Shown here: positions 29,438 to 38,231 of the stretch, in pieces
Position numbering within the stretch: the first letter of the stretch is position 1
Layout: each line of letters begins with the position of its first letter
Assembly (NCBI GenBank): GCA_016212465.1
Contig: JACRGE010000020.1
Location: 1 to 44,252 of the forward strand
Length of the DNA: 44,252 nt
Source of the DNA: Microcaldota archaeon
GTDB lineage: Archaea; Micrarchaeota; Micrarchaeia; Norongarragalinales; JACRGE01
Reading direction: 5' to 3'
Program-made: the position numbers and the translations under genes
The notes under the pieces: model-generated
Database searches by the model: none
Told to the model about the DNA's origin: nothing
What the model saw: only the letters and a program-made list of their open reading frames with translations

Positions 29438-30595
29438 ATGAAATTGTTTGAAAAAAGTGGTCTGCTCTTTTTGCCCTTTCTTTCCGTCGCCGTTGTTCTA
29501 TTAATCCTGAGCGGAAACGTATTTGGAGAAAACTATACAAACGCCACGACCACATCCACATGGAATTATACGCCGACTTCAACTTGGGTTCCCTCTCCCT
29601 CTCCGACTGCCTCTCCTTCCGTTTCGCCGACGCCCTCACCTATACCCTCAAACTGTTCTGATTCCGATGGAGGATACAATGTTTATACCAAAGGCACTTG
29701 CGCTCCTTGGGGCGGCACGGATTACTGCGCTTCCTCAACGGTTTTGCATGAATTTACTTGTGTTGCAGAACCCGGCTGTGTTTCTTATAACACGACCTGC
29801 CCCGTTGGATATAATTGTTTGAATGGCGCGTGCGTTCCTTCAACTAACGTGACGAACTGCACTGATTCAGATGGCGGATACAACATCTATACTCGAGGCT
29901 CCTGTTACTCTAGCGTTTACGGGTACTCTCTGTATGACTACTGCCTCAGCTCTTCTCAGCTCGTGGAGTTCTACTGCTCTGCTGGCGCGTGCAGGAATTC
30001 AACAGTCACTTGTCCATCTGGTTACACCTGCTCTGTCGGCGCGTGCGTCCGCTCTTCAGTTCAATGCAACAAAGCCCCCTCAGTTTCCATTACTCCTTCT
30101 CTTCAGTATGGTTTGCTTGGCCAGACCTTGAATTATACCGTGAATATCCAGAGCATGGACGACAAGGGGTGTAATGCAACGTATTTCAGTATCATGACCC
30201 AGAGCGTTCCCTTCGGTTGGAGGACGTGGCTTTCGACGTATTCAGTAAGGCTTTCTCCAGGCGAGTTGAAGAAGGTTATTGTTTATGTGACTTCGCCTGC
30301 CAACGTCAGGCCATGTGGCGACTACTATTTCGGGGTGAAGGCAACGGCTTCATACTCTGGTGCTTCAAGGAGCGCTTACGCGATGTATGGCTTGGCTGCA
30401 GGTGCAACCACGCCTACCGGGAGTGGTTCAGGCCAAGCAGGTCTTGCAGCCTCATCATCCTTGCCAGGGATGGACGTCATTACTATGCTATTGCAGCTGT
30501 TGATTCTGCTTGGTCTAGTGGTTTTCATATACGATCTCAGAACTAGGAAAGCTCCAGCTAAGGCAGAGTCAAAAGCCCCAGAAAAGAAGAAATAG
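29438..30595 (+). CDS. Cys-rich membrane-anchored surface protein
   Basis: The ATG at 29438 follows cggagggatcttg. The 385-residue protein has an N-terminal signal/anchor (LLFLPFLSVAVVLLILSGNVFG), a Ser/Thr/Pro linker (PSPSPTASPSVSPTPSP), two Cys-rich repeats (CSDSDGGYNVYTKGTC and CTDSDGGYNIYTRGSC, each ending in a CPxGYxC..GAC unit), a beta-rich Ig-like domain (SVSITPSLQYGLLGQTLNY) and a C-terminal membrane helix (ITMLLQLLILLGLVVFIYDL) with a basic tail. The domains face outside, probably glycosylated and disulphide-bonded. A paralogue is encoded at 34750-36000. Confidence 0.8.
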   Translation: MKLFEKSGLLFLPFLSVAVVLLILSGNVFGENYTNATTTSTWNYTPTSTWVPSPSPTASPSVSPTPSPIPSNCSDSDGGYNVYTKGTCAPWGGTDYCASSTVLHEFTCVAEPGCVSYNTTCPVGYNCLNGACVPSTNVTNCTDSDGGYNIYTRGSCYSSVYGYSLYDYCLSSSQLVEFYCSAGACRNSTVTCPSGYTCSVGACVRSSVQCNKAPSVSITPSLQYGLLGQTLNYTVNIQSMDDKGCNATYFSIMTQSVPFGWRTWLSTYSVRLSPGELKKVIVYVTSPANVRPCGDYYFGVKATASYSGASRSAYAMYGLAAGATTPTGSGSGQAGLAASSSLPGMDVITMLLQLLILLGLVVFIYDLRTRKAPAKAESKAPEKKK

Positions 30596-30780
30596 TTCCT
30601 TTTTCACTTTTCAATTTTTTTGGAGAGCATCCGTAATTCAGGTTTTTTGCGAGCTTCATGCACGCTTTGAAATCACAATGCTTCTGGAGACGCATTAAAA
30701 TTTTTCGTCGCAAGCAGAAAGCAATTTCATTAATCGCACTCTTTGAGGCAGTATCTCCCTTTTGAAAGATGCTCAGCCAA

Positions 30781-31404
30781 TTACTCGAATTCAAAGTAGT
30801 CTTCTCTGTTGAACTCATACAAGCTTTTCACGAACTTTCTTCCTTCGTACGTGAACGTCAACAGGATCTCTTCAAGAGGCCCCTGGAAAGTAAATGCAGA
30901 GCATTCCTGCGAGGGATCGAAGAGATACTGTTTTTCAGCAAAAAAGAAGATCAGAACAGGGTGTTTGAAGCCGCCTTCCATCTCCAGCACCCTTATCTTT
31001 GCATTCTTGCAGCCGCCTGCCAAGAGCAGGGAGCATAGAAAGAGTACTTTGTCGAACGAGTCAGCAGCTTTCAGCTCAGCAGTATCCCGGTAACTGAGCC
31101 AAAACGAAACCGAGATGTCCGAGTGAACTGGATGGAATGATTGGACGAGCGAATAGGTCCGTTCGGCGTATTTGAGAAAATCTCTTTCATATGAATAAGA
31201 TGCTTCTTGAACGCCTAGCTGGCCAAGTATCTCCTTCTTGAATTGCGCTATGGTTTCATCAGAGTCGCTTATCATCAGCTTGAGCTCGGGGATGGTTTTC
31301 TCTTCGCTTGAATTAATGAACTCCTCGTATTTTTCGATGATTTTTTTATAAAAAGCCAGTCTTGTCTTGCAAGTCTCCAATTCTCCCGTTTGTTCATTTT
31401 CCAC
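30781..31404 (-). CDS. Transglutaminase-like fold protein with Ser at the Cys position
   Basis: I choose the GTG at 31404 (207 residues, MENEQTGELETCK) with ggaagggggatttgggaa upstream; the ORF-track start lies before the apparent promoter. After a helical N-terminus, residues about 120-190 read AADSFDKVLFLCSLLLAGG, KIRVLEMEGGFKHPVLIFFF and KQYLFDP, the helix-strand-His-strand-Asp pattern of transglutaminase-like cysteine peptidases. The usual Cys before Asp-(x)-Lys/Asp is Ser here (Ser-Phe-Asp), so the protein may be inactive or use another nucleophile. Some archaeal relatives act as peptidases or binding proteins. Fold is a fair inference; function is unknown. Confidence 0.6.
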   Translation of the reverse strand: MENEQTGELETCKTRLAFYKKIIEKYEEFINSSEEKTIPELKLMISDSDETIAQFKKEILGQLGVQEASYSYERDFLKYAERTYSLVQSFHPVHSDISVSFWLSYRDTAELKAADSFDKVLFLCSLLLAGGCKNAKIRVLEMEGGFKHPVLIFFFAEKQYLFDPSQECSAFTFQGPLEEILLTFTYEGRKFVKSLYEFNREDYFEFE

Positions 31405-31625
31405 TTCCCAAATCCCCCTTCCCCATTTTTTAGAATGCAGACGGCCCCCGGGTCTCAGAAAATTAGGGGAGGCAAGTAATAAAAGCGTTAAATTACGAGC
31501 TGAAATCAATTTGAACTGAGAAACGTGCTTTTTTTGAAAAATATGCCGGAGGAACCTCTACTTCATGTTAATTAAATAGAAAACCGATATATTTTAGGAA
31601 ACGCCCTGTTTTTTTGAGTGGTGTA

Positions 31626-32933
31626 ATGTATCTACATTTTCTAGGAGGAGCAAGAGAAGTCGGCAGGAGCGCGGTGCTTGTCGAGGGAAGCAAGAACCTC
31701 CTATTGGATTGCGGAGTCAAATTAGGCGAAAACGAGGAGTACCCTTTGCTGGACAGGAGCATTATCAAAAGAATTAACCGCGTAGTCGTCTCACACGCCC
31801 ACCTGGATCACTCCGGCTACCTGCCTGCCTTGTACGCCTTCGGATACAATGGTAAAATAACCACCACAAAGCCAACTAGGGACCTCATTCAACTGTTGCT
31901 TGCCGACTACCTCAGGCTGAAACAGGATTTCTCGCCTTATTCCCAAGAGGACGTGATAAAGTGCCTTAAACACACTGACATCCTAGAATATGACCGGGGT
32001 ACGGAAATTGTCTTGCGGGAAGCAGGCCACATATTAGGCAGTGCCCTTACCGAGGTAGAAATGGACGGAAAAAAAATTATTTACACCGGCGACATCAACA
32101 CGAGGCCATCAAGGCTCATTGAAGCCGCTCGAACTGACTTGAGTGGAGACGTTCTGATAATGGAAAGCACCTATGGCGGCAAGAGCGACAAACATATCCC
32201 CGCCAAGGAAGCTGGAAGAATGTTGATTGACTCCATCACCCAAACGTTTAATGAGGGCGGCAAGGTGTTGATTCCCACCTTTGCGATAGGCCGAGGACAA
32301 GAAATATTGTTTACCCTTGAAAGCTACCTGCGCTCTGGTGGGCTCGAGAAGACGCCCATTTTTTTGGATGGGATGATAAACAAAGCGCTTAGGATATACA
32401 GGCATAACGCAATCTATTTAAAGGATGAGATAAAGAGAAGGATTCTGACGAGCGAGGACGATCCATTCAAGAGCAAGTATTACCTGGTTCCAAGAACGAA
32501 GAACAAGGAAGAAGTGTTCGAGACCGAGCGAGCGATAATCCTCACGACTTCAGGAATGCTCAACGGAGGACCGGTCCTCGGATACTTGGAAAAGATGGCT
32601 GGTGACCGCAAGAACAAGATTGTACTCGTCGGTTATCAAGTGGAGGGAACGAGGGGCAGGAAACTTCTTGAAGGAGAAAAAAGCGTTCAAATCGACGATC
32701 ATGAAATTGAAGTGAAGATGAAAGTGGACCTAGCTCCTTTTACAGCTCACTCAGACCATTCGGAGCTGGTAAAGTTCGTGCGCTCGACCGATGGTTTGAA
32801 GAAAGTGATTCTCGTGCACGGCGAAGGAAGAAAGCCTTTTGAGTTGGCGGAAGAACTTGAGCTGGTTTCGGAAAAGAGGAGGCACCAGTTTGAGGTCATC
32901 GTGCCGGAGTTGGGTGAGGAAATACGCATATGA
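31626..32933 (+). CDS. Beta-CASP ribonuclease, aCPSF2 type
   Basis: The 435-residue protein is a metallo-beta-lactamase/beta-CASP nuclease without KH domains, as in archaeal CPSF2. Motifs: HAHLDHSGYLPAL (motif 2, zinc ligands), AGHILGSAL, YTGDINTRP, ESTYGG, then beta-CASP IFLDGMINKALRIY, TTSGMLNGGPV, and SAHSDHS-like TAHSDHSELVKF. It degrades or processes RNA, with 5'-3' exonuclease or endonuclease activity reported in the family. I start at ATG 31626 (MYLHFLGGAREVGRS); the ORF-track start is 12 nt earlier. It is convergent with the wHTH gene at 32934. Confidence 0.93.
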   Translation: MYLHFLGGAREVGRSAVLVEGSKNLLLDCGVKLGENEEYPLLDRSIIKRINRVVVSHAHLDHSGYLPALYAFGYNGKITTTKPTRDLIQLLLADYLRLKQDFSPYSQEDVIKCLKHTDILEYDRGTEIVLREAGHILGSALTEVEMDGKKIIYTGDINTRPSRLIEAARTDLSGDVLIMESTYGGKSDKHIPAKEAGRMLIDSITQTFNEGGKVLIPTFAIGRGQEILFTLESYLRSGGLEKTPIFLDGMINKALRIYRHNAIYLKDEIKRRILTSEDDPFKSKYYLVPRTKNKEEVFETERAIILTTSGMLNGGPVLGYLEKMAGDRKNKIVLVGYQVEGTRGRKLLEGEKSVQIDDHEIEVKMKVDLAPFTAHSDHSELVKFVRSTDGLKKVILVHGEGRKPFELAEELELVSEKRRHQFEVIVPELGEEIRI

Positions 32934-33200
32934 TTAGGCTTCATCATATCTTGCCTTTATCTCTTTTCTTAGCTTCCATCGCATCCATTTCGTGTATGAG
33001 ACACCGGAATTGGATTTCTCAAGTCGTTCCACGTACTTCTTTGACTCAAGGAACTTCAGCACCCTTGCAATAAATTCATTGTCCCTTGCCAGCTCGTCAG
33101 CTATCTCAACGGTGCTCATTGAAAGCGGGAATTTATCGTACAACAAGCCGAGTACGCTTTCAGCTATCTTATTGAAGGTCTTCTCGGAGATTTTCGACAC
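32934..33200 (-). CDS. Small winged-helix protein
   Basis: The 88-residue protein has one winged-helix domain: KTFNKIAESVLGLLYDKFPLSM (helix 1), TVEIADELARDN (helix 2), EFIARVLKFLESKKYVERLE (recognition helix and wing) and a basic end (RWKLRKEIKARYDEA). It is a probable DNA-binding regulator or a small transcription accessory protein. It is divergent from the RecJ-like gene, whose start is 93 bp away. No effector domain is present. Confidence 0.7.
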   Translation of the reverse strand: MSKISEKTFNKIAESVLGLLYDKFPLSMSTVEIADELARDNEFIARVLKFLESKKYVERLEKSNSGVSYTKWMRWKLRKEIKARYDEA

Positions 33201-33292
33201 CTGATCACTGAAGTATTAAATCTTTGGAATCTAATAATGTTTTTCCTCAAATTTACTGAATTACTTCTAGTTCCCTGGCAAGCGTGTTTTTT

Positions 33293-34723
33293 ATGGATAG
33301 GCAAAAAGATTTAAATGGATTTTTGAAGCATGCCAGCGAAGTTGGAAAAGCAGTCCTTGAATTCAGAAACCCCCTCCTCGTTGGAGACTATGATGCCGAC
33401 GGAATCTCCAGCACTTCAATAGGCGCACTTGCACTCAAAAGAAAGGGTATTCCCTTCGAGATCAATATCCTTAGAAAACGAGATGAGAAAACAATCAAGG
33501 AAATAGGAAAAAGCAACTGCGAGGAAATTGTTTTTTTTGACTTCGGTTCGGGTATGTTGAACATTATAGAGCAGGAGCTTGTGGGAAAAAAATTTGTAGT
33601 AATAGACCACCACCAGCCTGAAAAGGATTCCAAGAGTGAGTTCCACGCAAACCCCCATCAATTCGGATTCAGTGGTGTGAACGAAGCGTCCGCTTCCACT
33701 GTTTCCTATCTGTGCTTTCGCGAATGCGGTTTTGACCTGAGTGAATACGCAGTAGTTGGTGCAGTCGGTGATATGCAGGACAATTATGGCGGGGAACGCG
33801 GCTTTACGGGGCTGAACAAGTTTGTTTTAGACGAGGCACTTGAAAATGGGATTGTGTTTGTGACGAAAGACTTGAAGATCTTTGGCAGGGTTTCAAGGCC
33901 CCTCGTGTGGTTCCTCAACTACTCTGCTGAACCTTATCTACCTGGACTCACCAACGACGAGAAAGCTTGCGCGGCTTTCCTTGAGAAAAACGGCATTCCC
34001 TTGAGGGAAGAAACCGAAGTGAGTGGGAAAAAGGTTTTTCGTTGGCTGCACTACTATGATTTGAACGTATTCCAGAGAAGGAGGTTCGTAAGCGCGTTGG
34101 TTAACTACTGCTACGAGAAGGGGTTGAGTGAGGACGTGGTCAAGGAGCTCATTGGAAACGTTTATTGTTTTCTGAGGGAAAAGCAGAACACAGAACTCTA
34201 TGATGCATATGAGTTTTCAACTCTCTTGAACGCCTGCGGGAGGCATGGCCAGCCGGAGGTAGGTATTGGAGTCTGCCTTCATGAAAACGGTGCTTTCGAG
34301 GAGGCCAAGAAAATACTCAACACCCATAGAGCATTCATCAGGAACGGCATTTCGCTTGCGAAAAGAAAAACCTCGGATTATGGGGCGTTCTATTTCCTTG
34401 ACGGAAGAGGAAAAGTTCCGCCTACTGTGGTAGGAAGCATTGCAGGAACCTACTTCAACTCGGGGTTGGTGAAGCGCAACAAGCCAATCATCGCCTTCAG
34501 CTTAGACGAGGACAACAACATAAAGGTTTCTGCAAGAGGCAGTAGGGTGTTGGTGGAGCAAGGATTGGATCTGACCACTGCAATGAAGAAAGCAGCTTAT
34601 GGAATCGGTTTCGGTGGCGGTCACACGATAGCAGCAGGAGCATCCATAAAAAAGGGGTCTGAAAAGGAATTTCTCCTGAGATGCAAGAACATAATCTCAT
34701 CGCAGTTGCATCCAAAACAATAA
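33293..34723 (+). CDS. DHH family phosphoesterase, RecJ-like
   Basis: About 476 residues. It shows the DHH motifs: VGDYDADGISST (motif I), FFDFGSG, VVIDHHQPE (DHH), VGAVGDMQDN, and C-terminal DHHA1 with GFGGGHTIAAGASI. Archaeal RecJ-like proteins (including GAN, which binds GINS at the replication fork) are single-strand exonucleases on DNA or RNA. ATG 33293 is preferred over the GTG at 33284. The gene's stop is 26 nt before that of the convergent surface protein. Specific partner assignment is not possible from sequence. Confidence 0.9.
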   Translation: MDRQKDLNGFLKHASEVGKAVLEFRNPLLVGDYDADGISSTSIGALALKRKGIPFEINILRKRDEKTIKEIGKSNCEEIVFFDFGSGMLNIIEQELVGKKFVVIDHHQPEKDSKSEFHANPHQFGFSGVNEASASTVSYLCFRECGFDLSEYAVVGAVGDMQDNYGGERGFTGLNKFVLDEALENGIVFVTKDLKIFGRVSRPLVWFLNYSAEPYLPGLTNDEKACAAFLEKNGIPLREETEVSGKKVFRWLHYYDLNVFQRRRFVSALVNYCYEKGLSEDVVKELIGNVYCFLREKQNTELYDAYEFSTLLNACGRHGQPEVGIGVCLHENGAFEEAKKILNTHRAFIRNGISLAKRKTSDYGAFYFLDGRGKVPPTVVGSIAGTYFNSGLVKRNKPIIAFSLDEDNNIKVSARGSRVLVEQGLDLTTAMKKAAYGIGFGGGHTIAAGASIKKGSEKEFLLRCKNIISSQLHPKQ

Positions 34724-34749
34724 CGCCGTAGGTGATCTACTCTCCAACT

Positions 34750-36000
34750 CTACCTTCTTTTCACTTGTTTTTGAGCCTGTTTTTTGCGTTGTTTTCTTTT
34801 CTGCAGGAAGTAATAGATTATGAAGCAGGCTATGAGGACGATAACCATCACTAGTGCTGTCGTGAATGCGTCCAACTCGGGAAAGTAGATTACAAGACTT
34901 GCTTTTCCTGCGGCATAACCTGACGGAGCCTGGACTGAAGCATTTACTCCGCCGATCTCGTATATCGCATAAGCAGTTTTTGAAGCCCCCATTGAATTAA
35001 CTGCAGTTGCCCCAAAATAGTAGCTGCCACAGGGTTTGATATTCGTTGGTGGGGTCATATACAAGAAAACCCTCCTGAGTTCCCCTGGTGCCATTTTTAG
35101 AGCATAAGCCGAGAGCACAGCTCGCCACCCATAAGGGATGCTTGCAGGCGTAAGGTTGAATACGCTAGGGCTACAGCTGCTGTTGTCCGTGCTTTGGACA
35201 TTCACAATGTACGCGAGACTTCGGCCGAGCGTTCCATACTGAGTTCCAGGATTTATAGAAATAGCTGGAGAGCTATTGCACTGCATCCCCTTTGATGGGG
35301 TTGGTTCGACTGGCGGGTTTATACTGGCGTTCCTTCCCTCGCTTATTATATAATACCCTCTTCCATAGCCCAAAAGGTTGTTTGCAGTTGCGTAGATAAT
35401 AAACAGATGATTCACGTGGGGGGTAGCGTTGGCTGAAGGTAGGACGCTGAAGTTGACTACAGTACTTTGATTCGGCGCGAGATAAACAGTCTTCTCCATT
35501 GAATAGTTTCCCGCATCACCCGCAAGGTGAAAGAGGTTTATCATGCTTGGTGTACAGTATTGCTTGTCATTGTTTTTTATTGCCACCGAATAACTGATGC
35601 CTTGGCGGAAATAACTGTATTGCCGGTAAGGGTATACTGCGACTGAGGGCGGCGCTCGCACGCAGCCCGTTGGATATGCACTCTTTGAGAGACTGCATGC
35701 TCCATTTAAACAGGCTTGCTCAGAAGGACAAGGCACCGTAAGGTAGCTGCAACCGCGCTCGGAGCAATATGCTTCGCGCACTGCACTGGAATTCACGCAG
35801 TAGTCTGTCAAGTAGGTTATAGCCGCGCCGTATGTCAAAGAGTCCGTGGACAAGCAGCTTCCGCGGATACTGGGGTTTTGCTCTCCATCGGAGTCAATGC
35901 AGTTGATTGCTCCGACAATTGCAGCAGTGAATAAAAACAGATAGATGGAAACGAGGACCAAGCGACGATGTAAACTCCTTGCAATCATCCCGGCACCCAT
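34750..36000 (-). CDS. Cys-rich membrane-anchored surface protein, paralogue
   Basis: This 416-residue protein has an N-terminal hydrophobic signal/anchor (LVLVSIYLFLFTAAIVGA), one CIDSDGEQNPSIRGSC repeat with CPSEQACLNGAC, two Ig-like regions (the second AISINPGTQYGTLGRSLAY) and a C-terminal membrane helix (FTTALVMVIVLIACFIIYYFL) with a Lys-rich cytoplasmic tail. The last domain matches the 29438-30595 protein closely in plan (SxxPxGWRAVLSAYALKMAPGELRRV). An in-frame ATG at 35988 is an alternative start. It is probably an envelope protein, glycosylated at Asn-Ser/Thr sites. Confidence 0.8.
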   Translation of the reverse strand: MGAGMIARSLHRRLVLVSIYLFLFTAAIVGAINCIDSDGEQNPSIRGSCLSTDSLTYGAAITYLTDYCVNSSAVREAYCSERGCSYLTVPCPSEQACLNGACSLSKSAYPTGCVRAPPSVAVYPYRQYSYFRQGISYSVAIKNNDKQYCTPSMINLFHLAGDAGNYSMEKTVYLAPNQSTVVNFSVLPSANATPHVNHLFIIYATANNLLGYGRGYYIISEGRNASINPPVEPTPSKGMQCNSSPAISINPGTQYGTLGRSLAYIVNVQSTDNSSCSPSVFNLTPASIPYGWRAVLSAYALKMAPGELRRVFLYMTPPTNIKPCGSYYFGATAVNSMGASKTAYAIYEIGGVNASVQAPSGYAAGKASLVIYFPELDAFTTALVMVIVLIACFIIYYFLQKRKQRKKQAQKQVKRR

Positions 36001-36222
36001 TCAACAAAATCCATTACGGTGTTGCAGTTATTAATTATTTATTTGTTAAAAATATTGAAGTAATCCTTCCTGTTTTGTCTCTGTAAAACTTATTGTACTT
36101 GCTTTAAATAAACCCCTAGTATCCCGCTGTTCTGGTCTAAGTCTGTTGCAAAGTTTTTAGTGCCATGTCATTTTAAATTTTCTTGCATTATCATATTGCT
36201 TCTTTTGCTTGACAGTGGTTAA

Positions 36223-36408
36223 ATGTCTGAGATTGAAAAGTTCAGGCTCGATGAGCGGAAGTGCATCTACTGCGGGGGCTGTGTTTCCGTTTGCCCAGTT
36301 TTGGCGATTACGCTGGAGGAAACCAGGATAATCTGCGACCAAAAGAAATGCACTCGTTGCAGAGCCTGCGAAAAGGTTTGTCCACTGAAGGCAATCACGA
36401 TAATCTGA
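36223..36408 (+). CDS. 2[4Fe-4S] ferredoxin
   Basis: The 61-residue protein has two CxxCxxCxxxCP cluster motifs: CIYCGGCVSVCP and CTRCRACEKVCP, joined by AITLEETRIICDQ. It is a small, low-potential electron carrier. It is transcribed just before, and probably with, the geranylgeranyl-reductase-type flavoprotein, which requires reduced ferredoxin or an equivalent donor; in several archaea the same pair occurs. The ATG is at 36223, after gtggttaa. Confidence 0.9.
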   Translation: MSEIEKFRLDERKCIYCGGCVSVCPVLAITLEETRIICDQKKCTRCRACEKVCPLKAITII

Positions 36409-36419
36409 TTGGTGAGTGA

Positions 36420-37604
36420 ATGAGGCTGATGGAGAGATATGATGCAGTCGTGGTCGGTGCCGGGCCTGCTGGAAGTACCTTCGCCAAAATAGCTGCAGAG
36501 GGCGGCATGGAAGTGCTTCTTTTGGACAAGAAAAAAGAAATTGGCTCGCCGGTGCGCTGCGGCGAAGGCATTGGAGACGCATGGGTTTCAAGAGTCTGGC
36601 CTCAAGGAATTCCTTCAGCGTGCATTGGTGCAAGGATATCTGGAGCAATTGTATTCGCTCCAAATGGCAAGTCCCTCTGCATCCGGGCTTCCCATACAAC
36701 GGGCTTTGTTTTGGAAAGAAAGATTTTCGACAAATACCTTGCAGTTGAAGCAGCTAAGGCAGGTGCGCACGTGCTCGCGCGAACCATGGCAACCTCTCTC
36801 ATAAAGGAAGACGGCAGATTTACTGGAATGCGCTTGAAGCACATGGAAGAGGAATTTGAGGTGAAAACAGATTTGATTGTTTCAGCAGAGGGCATGGAAG
36901 CCAGGATAGCAAGGGAAGCTGGATTTCAGTCTCTTGCAACCCTCTATGATGTGGATACCTGCGTAGAATACGAGATGGCGGACTTGCCTTGTGAGGATTT
37001 GATTGAGCTTTACTTCGGTTCGATTGCACCGAGGGGGTATGCGTGGGTATTCCCTAAAGGAAACCAACTTGCAAACGTTGGAATCGGCGTCGGAGGTTTG
37101 ACTGGAGCAAACCCTAAAAAGTTGTTGGATTCGTTTATTGAGAAAAACGAGCGCTTCAGGAAAGCAGAGGTCATTGAGGTGAAAGGAGGAGTGATAAGCG
37201 TCGGAGAGCCCGTGAAGGAAAAAGTGAAAGACAACCTCATGGTGATTGGGACAGCAGCTCATTTGGTTGACCCAACCCACGGAGGAGGCATTGGTTTGGC
37301 CATGGAGTCTGGTATTATAGCAGGGAGGGTAGCTGTCAAGGCCTTCCAGAAAAAAGATTTTTCCAAGAAGCACCTAATGCATTACGAGATGGCGTGGGAT
37401 GCAAGGGAAGGAAACAAGCTTGAAAAACGCCTCCTGTTGCGAAAAGTGTTAGAGAAACTGAATGACGATGACTACAGCAACATCATTGGAGAAATCTCTG
37501 CAGACGATCTTCAAAAAGTTCTTGATGGAAACTACAAGTCCGTTGTAGCAAAGGTGTTGTTGAAGCACCCAAGCCTCCTTAAGGTACTGAGTGCCCTGTT
37601 GTGA
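36420..37604 (+). CDS. Geranylgeranyl reductase family FAD protein
   Basis: The 394-residue flavoprotein starts with the FAD-binding dinucleotide motif DAVVVGAGPAGSTFAKIAAEGG (about residues 8-29), then SPVRCGEGI with the conserved Cys, the RGYAWVFPKG motif that shapes the lipid pocket, and GTAAHLVDPTHGGGIGLAMESG for the flavin ribityl. The family saturates the isoprenoid chains of archaeal membrane ether lipids. The gene lies 11 nt after the ferredoxin gene, its likely electron donor. An ATG four codons in is a possible alternative start. Length is normal. Confidence 0.9.
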   Translation: MRLMERYDAVVVGAGPAGSTFAKIAAEGGMEVLLLDKKKEIGSPVRCGEGIGDAWVSRVWPQGIPSACIGARISGAIVFAPNGKSLCIRASHTTGFVLERKIFDKYLAVEAAKAGAHVLARTMATSLIKEDGRFTGMRLKHMEEEFEVKTDLIVSAEGMEARIAREAGFQSLATLYDVDTCVEYEMADLPCEDLIELYFGSIAPRGYAWVFPKGNQLANVGIGVGGLTGANPKKLLDSFIEKNERFRKAEVIEVKGGVISVGEPVKEKVKDNLMVIGTAAHLVDPTHGGGIGLAMESGIIAGRVAVKAFQKKDFSKKHLMHYEMAWDAREGNKLEKRLLLRKVLEKLNDDDYSNIIGEISADDLQKVLDGNYKSVVAKVLLKHPSLLKVLSALL

Positions 37605-37607
37605 GCC

Positions 37608-37830
37608 TGCTGGTGCCAGACGAGATTGCCCCAAAAAGTGCGGTTGACGACACACTCCCACACCAAAAAGGGAGGTGCAGGAAACTGTGAGAAGCCCCGT
37701 CAACGCTGTTTGGCTTCTCGCAGTTTGGAACCGCGAGGTTCTTCAGGGCGTGGAAGTGTGAAATTGCTTCAGAGGAAAGTTTTAGGGTGTTTTTTGGGGA
37801 AATGTTCTTCAATTTGAATCCCTGCCAGCA
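37608..37830 (+). ncRNA. Candidate structured RNA between the flavoprotein and rpoK
   Basis: No gene fits this 330-bp gap. TGCTGGTG (37608-37615) can pair with TGCCAGCA (37823-37830), closing a unit of about 220 nt. Inside is a 15-bp stem, AAACTGTGAGAAGCC (37682-37696) with GGCTTCTCGCAGTTT (37712-37726), followed by GAACC-GCGA-GGTTC (37728-37741), a GNRA-capped hairpin, and by CTTC/GAAG elements. GAGGAAAG occurs near 37770, but the order of elements does not fit RNase P RNA, and SRP RNA signatures are absent. Strand is guessed from the neighbours. Confidence 0.5.
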
Positions 37831-37941
37831 CAAAAACCAGAATTATTGGACGCTCTCGATGCCAGATATATGCTTAAAAATCCCAACGACCATAGTATTG
37901 CTACGTTAAAACCCGCTGAATCCATTTGAGGATCTGATTCT

Positions 37942-38130
37942 ATGAGAGTTAAGTTTGGTGATCTAACCAAATATGAGAAAGCACGCTTGATTGGAGCAAG
38001 AGCACTACAACTTTCGATGGGGGCGCCTCCGTTGATAAAGGTTCCAAAAGGCACGATCGGAGCAGTCTCATTAGCGAAAGCAGAGTTTGATCGCAAGGTC
38101 ATCCCCCTACAGGTAATCCGGGCGTCTTGA
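37942..38130 (+). CDS. rpoK: RNA polymerase subunit Rpo6 (RpoK)
   Basis: The 62-residue protein carries the Rpo6/omega core LTKYEKARLIGARALQLSMGAPPLI and a second part with AKAEFDRKVIPLQVIR. Rpo6 is the archaeal counterpart of eukaryotic RPB6 and bacterial omega and helps assemble and hold the polymerase clamp region. The archaeal length is usual. TCTATGAG precedes the start without a strong ribosome site. The neighbours do not include other polymerase subunits. Confidence 0.9.
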   Translation: MRVKFGDLTKYEKARLIGARALQLSMGAPPLIKVPKGTIGAVSLAKAEFDRKVIPLQVIRAS

Positions 38131-38231
38131 GTCCTTCTTTTTAAGGTTTACCTCAGGTATGTTATTCCCGCTTTCTTTATTCCTTTGAATAAATATTTAT
38201 TGCCTATCCATAATATGTTCCGGCGGTCAGC

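Noticed and set aside
30558-30818. 86-codon reverse ORF between the surface protein and the transglutaminase-like gene
   Set aside because: It overlaps the 3' end of one gene and the end of another, with an unconvincing Ser/Lys/Leu-rich product.
36157-36699. 180-codon reverse ORF over the ferredoxin gene
   Set aside because: It is the antisense shadow of ferredoxin and the flavoprotein start, whose motifs are unmistakable.
37608-37830. RNase P RNA
   Set aside because: GAGGAAAG is present, but near the 3' end of the structure, and the partner P4 region is not seen.
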